A stretch of DNA of 64,000 nt from Microseira wollei NIES-4236. GTDB taxonomy: Bacteria; Cyanobacteriota; Cyanobacteriia; Cyanobacteriales; Aerosakkonemataceae. Position 1 is the stretch's first letter, and each line of letters starts with the position of its first letter. The DNA lies in contig NZ_BLAY01000031.1 in assembly GCF_020521235.1 (NCBI RefSeq), positions 1 to 64,000 on the forward strand, written 5' to 3'. Made by a program: the position numbers and the translations under genes. Shown here in pieces: positions 62,785-64,000 of the stretch. The notes under the pieces were generated by a model that was given only the letters and a program-made list of their open reading frames with translations, was not told where the DNA came from and searched no databases.

Positions 62785-63762
62785 ATGCCTATTTCTCGTC
62801 GCACCTTTCTGACAGGGGCGATCGCCACCACCTTCGCCCTACCTACCACTCGCCATTTACTGGCACAAACCACTCAACCCATGATGCCTCGCAATGCTGG
62901 CATCTATCGATTTAAGTTGGGAAACTTCAACCTGATTTCGATTAGCGATGGTAAATTGAGCGCTCCAGCAGCAATCTTTGCTGGCAATGCAACACCAGAA
63001 GAATTGAATGAAGTATTGCAGCAGGGCTTTCAAGGGGAAATGCTCACTGTAGATTGTAATATTCTATTGGTAGATACTGGGCAGAACAAGGTCTTGATCG
63101 ATACAGGCAGTGGCTTGTTGAATGGGGCAACCGTTGGCAAGCTGATAGAAAACTTGCAGCAGGCACAGATTAAACCGAGGGATATTACTGCGGTGATTTT
63201 GACCCATGCACATGGGGATCATGTGGGTGGTTTGAATGGGACAACTGGGTTGACTTTTCCCAATGCTCGCTATTTCATCAGTAACCTGGAGTGGAATTTT
63301 TGGACAGGGCGATCGGTGGATTTACCAAAGTTTGGAGGACCTGCCGAGATGAAGCAGCAGATGATTAAGATTGCTCAAACCCAGTTAGGTTTGATTCGCG
63401 ATCGCGTTACTTTATTTGAAGTTAATCGAGAGTTTTTGCCGGGATTTACAGCCATTCCTGCCTATGGTCATACACCTGGTCACGTTGCTATCCTAATTGC
63501 ATCGGGAGATGCTGTGATGGTTCATACGGCTGATACGGTTCACATTAATACGATTAACCTATGGAATCCCAGCTGGAAACCTATTTTTGATGCGGATCGA
63601 GAGATGGCTGCAACGACCCGCCAAGCTGTGCTGGCAAAAATTGCGGGCGATCGCACATTAATGTTTGCTTATCATTTTCCCTATCCCGGCATTGGACATT
63701 TGCGTAGCCGCGAGCGGGGTGGATTTGATTGGCAACCTGTCAACTGGCAATTTGAAAGTTAA
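62785..63762 (+). CDS. Tat-exported metallo-beta-lactamase-fold hydrolase
   Basis: The 325-residue protein starts with a twin-arginine signal (ISRRTFLTGAIATTFALP, cleavage near LLAQTTQP), so it is exported folded. The metal site is THAHGDHVGG near 140, with later GHTPGHVAIL and HTADTVHINT. MBL-fold enzymes hydrolyse lactones, phosphodiesters, lactams or thioesters, and the substrate cannot be told. It is well separated from its neighbours. No zinc ligand appears to be lost. Confidence 0.9.
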   Translation: MPISRRTFLTGAIATTFALPTTRHLLAQTTQPMMPRNAGIYRFKLGNFNLISISDGKLSAPAAIFAGNATPEELNEVLQQGFQGEMLTVDCNILLVDTGQNKVLIDTGSGLLNGATVGKLIENLQQAQIKPRDITAVILTHAHGDHVGGLNGTTGLTFPNARYFISNLEWNFWTGRSVDLPKFGGPAEMKQQMIKIAQTQLGLIRDRVTLFEVNREFLPGFTAIPAYGHTPGHVAILIASGDAVMVHTADTVHINTINLWNPSWKPIFDADREMAATTRQAVLAKIAGDRTLMFAYHFPYPGIGHLRSRERGGFDWQPVNWQFES

Positions 63763-63821
63763 TTCTGCTTGCGGTTTATTTTGCGATCGCGGACATATTC
63801 AATCACCATACAAAGCATTGA

Positions 63822-64000
63822 TTATGTTCTCCAAGTATCAAGTTTTAGGGAATAACCTAATTCCAGAATTCGTTGGTAGTGGTTGAGGTTGCCAGTTACG
63901 AGGGTAAGATTATTTTGAAGGGCGATCGCGGCAATTGCTGTGTCTGCAAAGCCAATGGGTTGCCCAGTTCTTTCCAAGTCTGCCAACATCCGACCGCTCA
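63822..64000 (-). CDS. VapC-type PIN domain protein (C-terminal part; cut by the window end)
   Basis: Read on the minus strand from the window edge: SGRMLADLERTGQPIGFADT, AIAAIALQNNLTLVTGNLNH, then YQRILELGYSLKLDTWRT and TAA (63822-63824). ADTAIAAIA and NLTLVTGNLNHY are the classic PIN motifs of VapC-like ribonuclease toxins. The N-terminal half and any VapB antitoxin lie beyond 64000. Confidence 0.88.
   Translation of the reverse strand, partial: SGRMLADLERTGQPIGFADTAIAAIALQNNLTLVTGNLNHYQRILELGYSLKLDTWRT

Overview
The window comes from a filamentous cyanobacterium, probably of the Oscillatoria/Microcoleus type. Supporting signs are the very frequent HIP1 octamer GCGATCGC, a complete fraC-fraD-fraE septal-junction operon, a Tab2/Atab2-type protein, a DUF3386 protein, a GH57 hydrolase, a PEP-CTERM protein and a very dense load of short interspersed repeats. 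No rRNA, tRNA or cas gene was recognised.

Layout. 1-4.3 kb: 64-bp tandem repeats, a large FG-GAP/RTX surface protein and a TIGR03032-like protein. 4.3-13.7 kb: an accessory zone with an amidase pseudogene broken by three MITE-like elements, a PEP-CTERM protein, an ArsA-like P-loop remnant, a Uma2 gene whose original 5' end was split off by a MITE, a VOC protein and a decayed AAA ATPase. 13.7-18.5 kb: a PIN / XRE-ImmA pair, an IS607-type element with intact TnpB but a truncated recombinase, a frameshifted gene, and a DUF5615/DUF433 toxin-antitoxin pair whose antitoxin has a premature stop. 19.3-21.8 kb: fraCDE. 21.9-26 kb: a tandem CobO-like protein, two small XRE regulators and a frameshifted TnpB element. 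26-33 kb: a ClC-CBS-Usp chloride transporter with an altered gating residue, a PmbA/TldD protein, an Atab2-like protein, a GT87-like membrane glycosyltransferase and a decayed partial atab2 copy. 33.1-35 kb: two copies of a divergent module (XRE regulator plus an unrecognised ~150-residue protein). 35.3-46.8 kb: Uma2, an unknown/pentapeptide operon, GH57, a NifU-like scaffold, DUF3386, a hybrid histidine-kinase-type sensor (no receiver seen), a small RHH-like protein and lepA. 47.2-51.1 kb: UDP-glucuronate decarboxylase carrying a 452-residue intein, followed by UDP-glucose dehydrogenase. 51.2-54.9 kb: an amino-acid permease, an orphan CRISPR array, a ~130-bp tandem repeat array and a DUF2993 protein. 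55.4-62.1 kb: an AraC regulator followed by a same-strand series of quinone-oxidoreductase, SDR, SnoaL-like and flavodoxin-like genes. 62.8-64 kb: a Tat-exported metallo-beta-lactamase-fold protein and the end of a VapC-like PIN gene.

How the genes work together. Ugd (UDP-glucose to UDP-glucuronate) and the decarboxylase (UDP-glucuronate to UDP-xylose) are consecutive pathway steps, and the intein must splice out before the second can work. FraC, FraD and FraE are known to act together at cell-cell septa. The AraC-led redox genes look like a co-regulated stress or detoxification cluster. Several small toxin-antitoxin-like pairs, TnpB elements and at least three families of short inverted-repeat elements make much of 4-18 kb and 33-38 kb a recombination-prone accessory region, and many genes there are visibly broken by those elements.

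Limits. All functional names come from reading motifs and recalling protein families; no database search was run.
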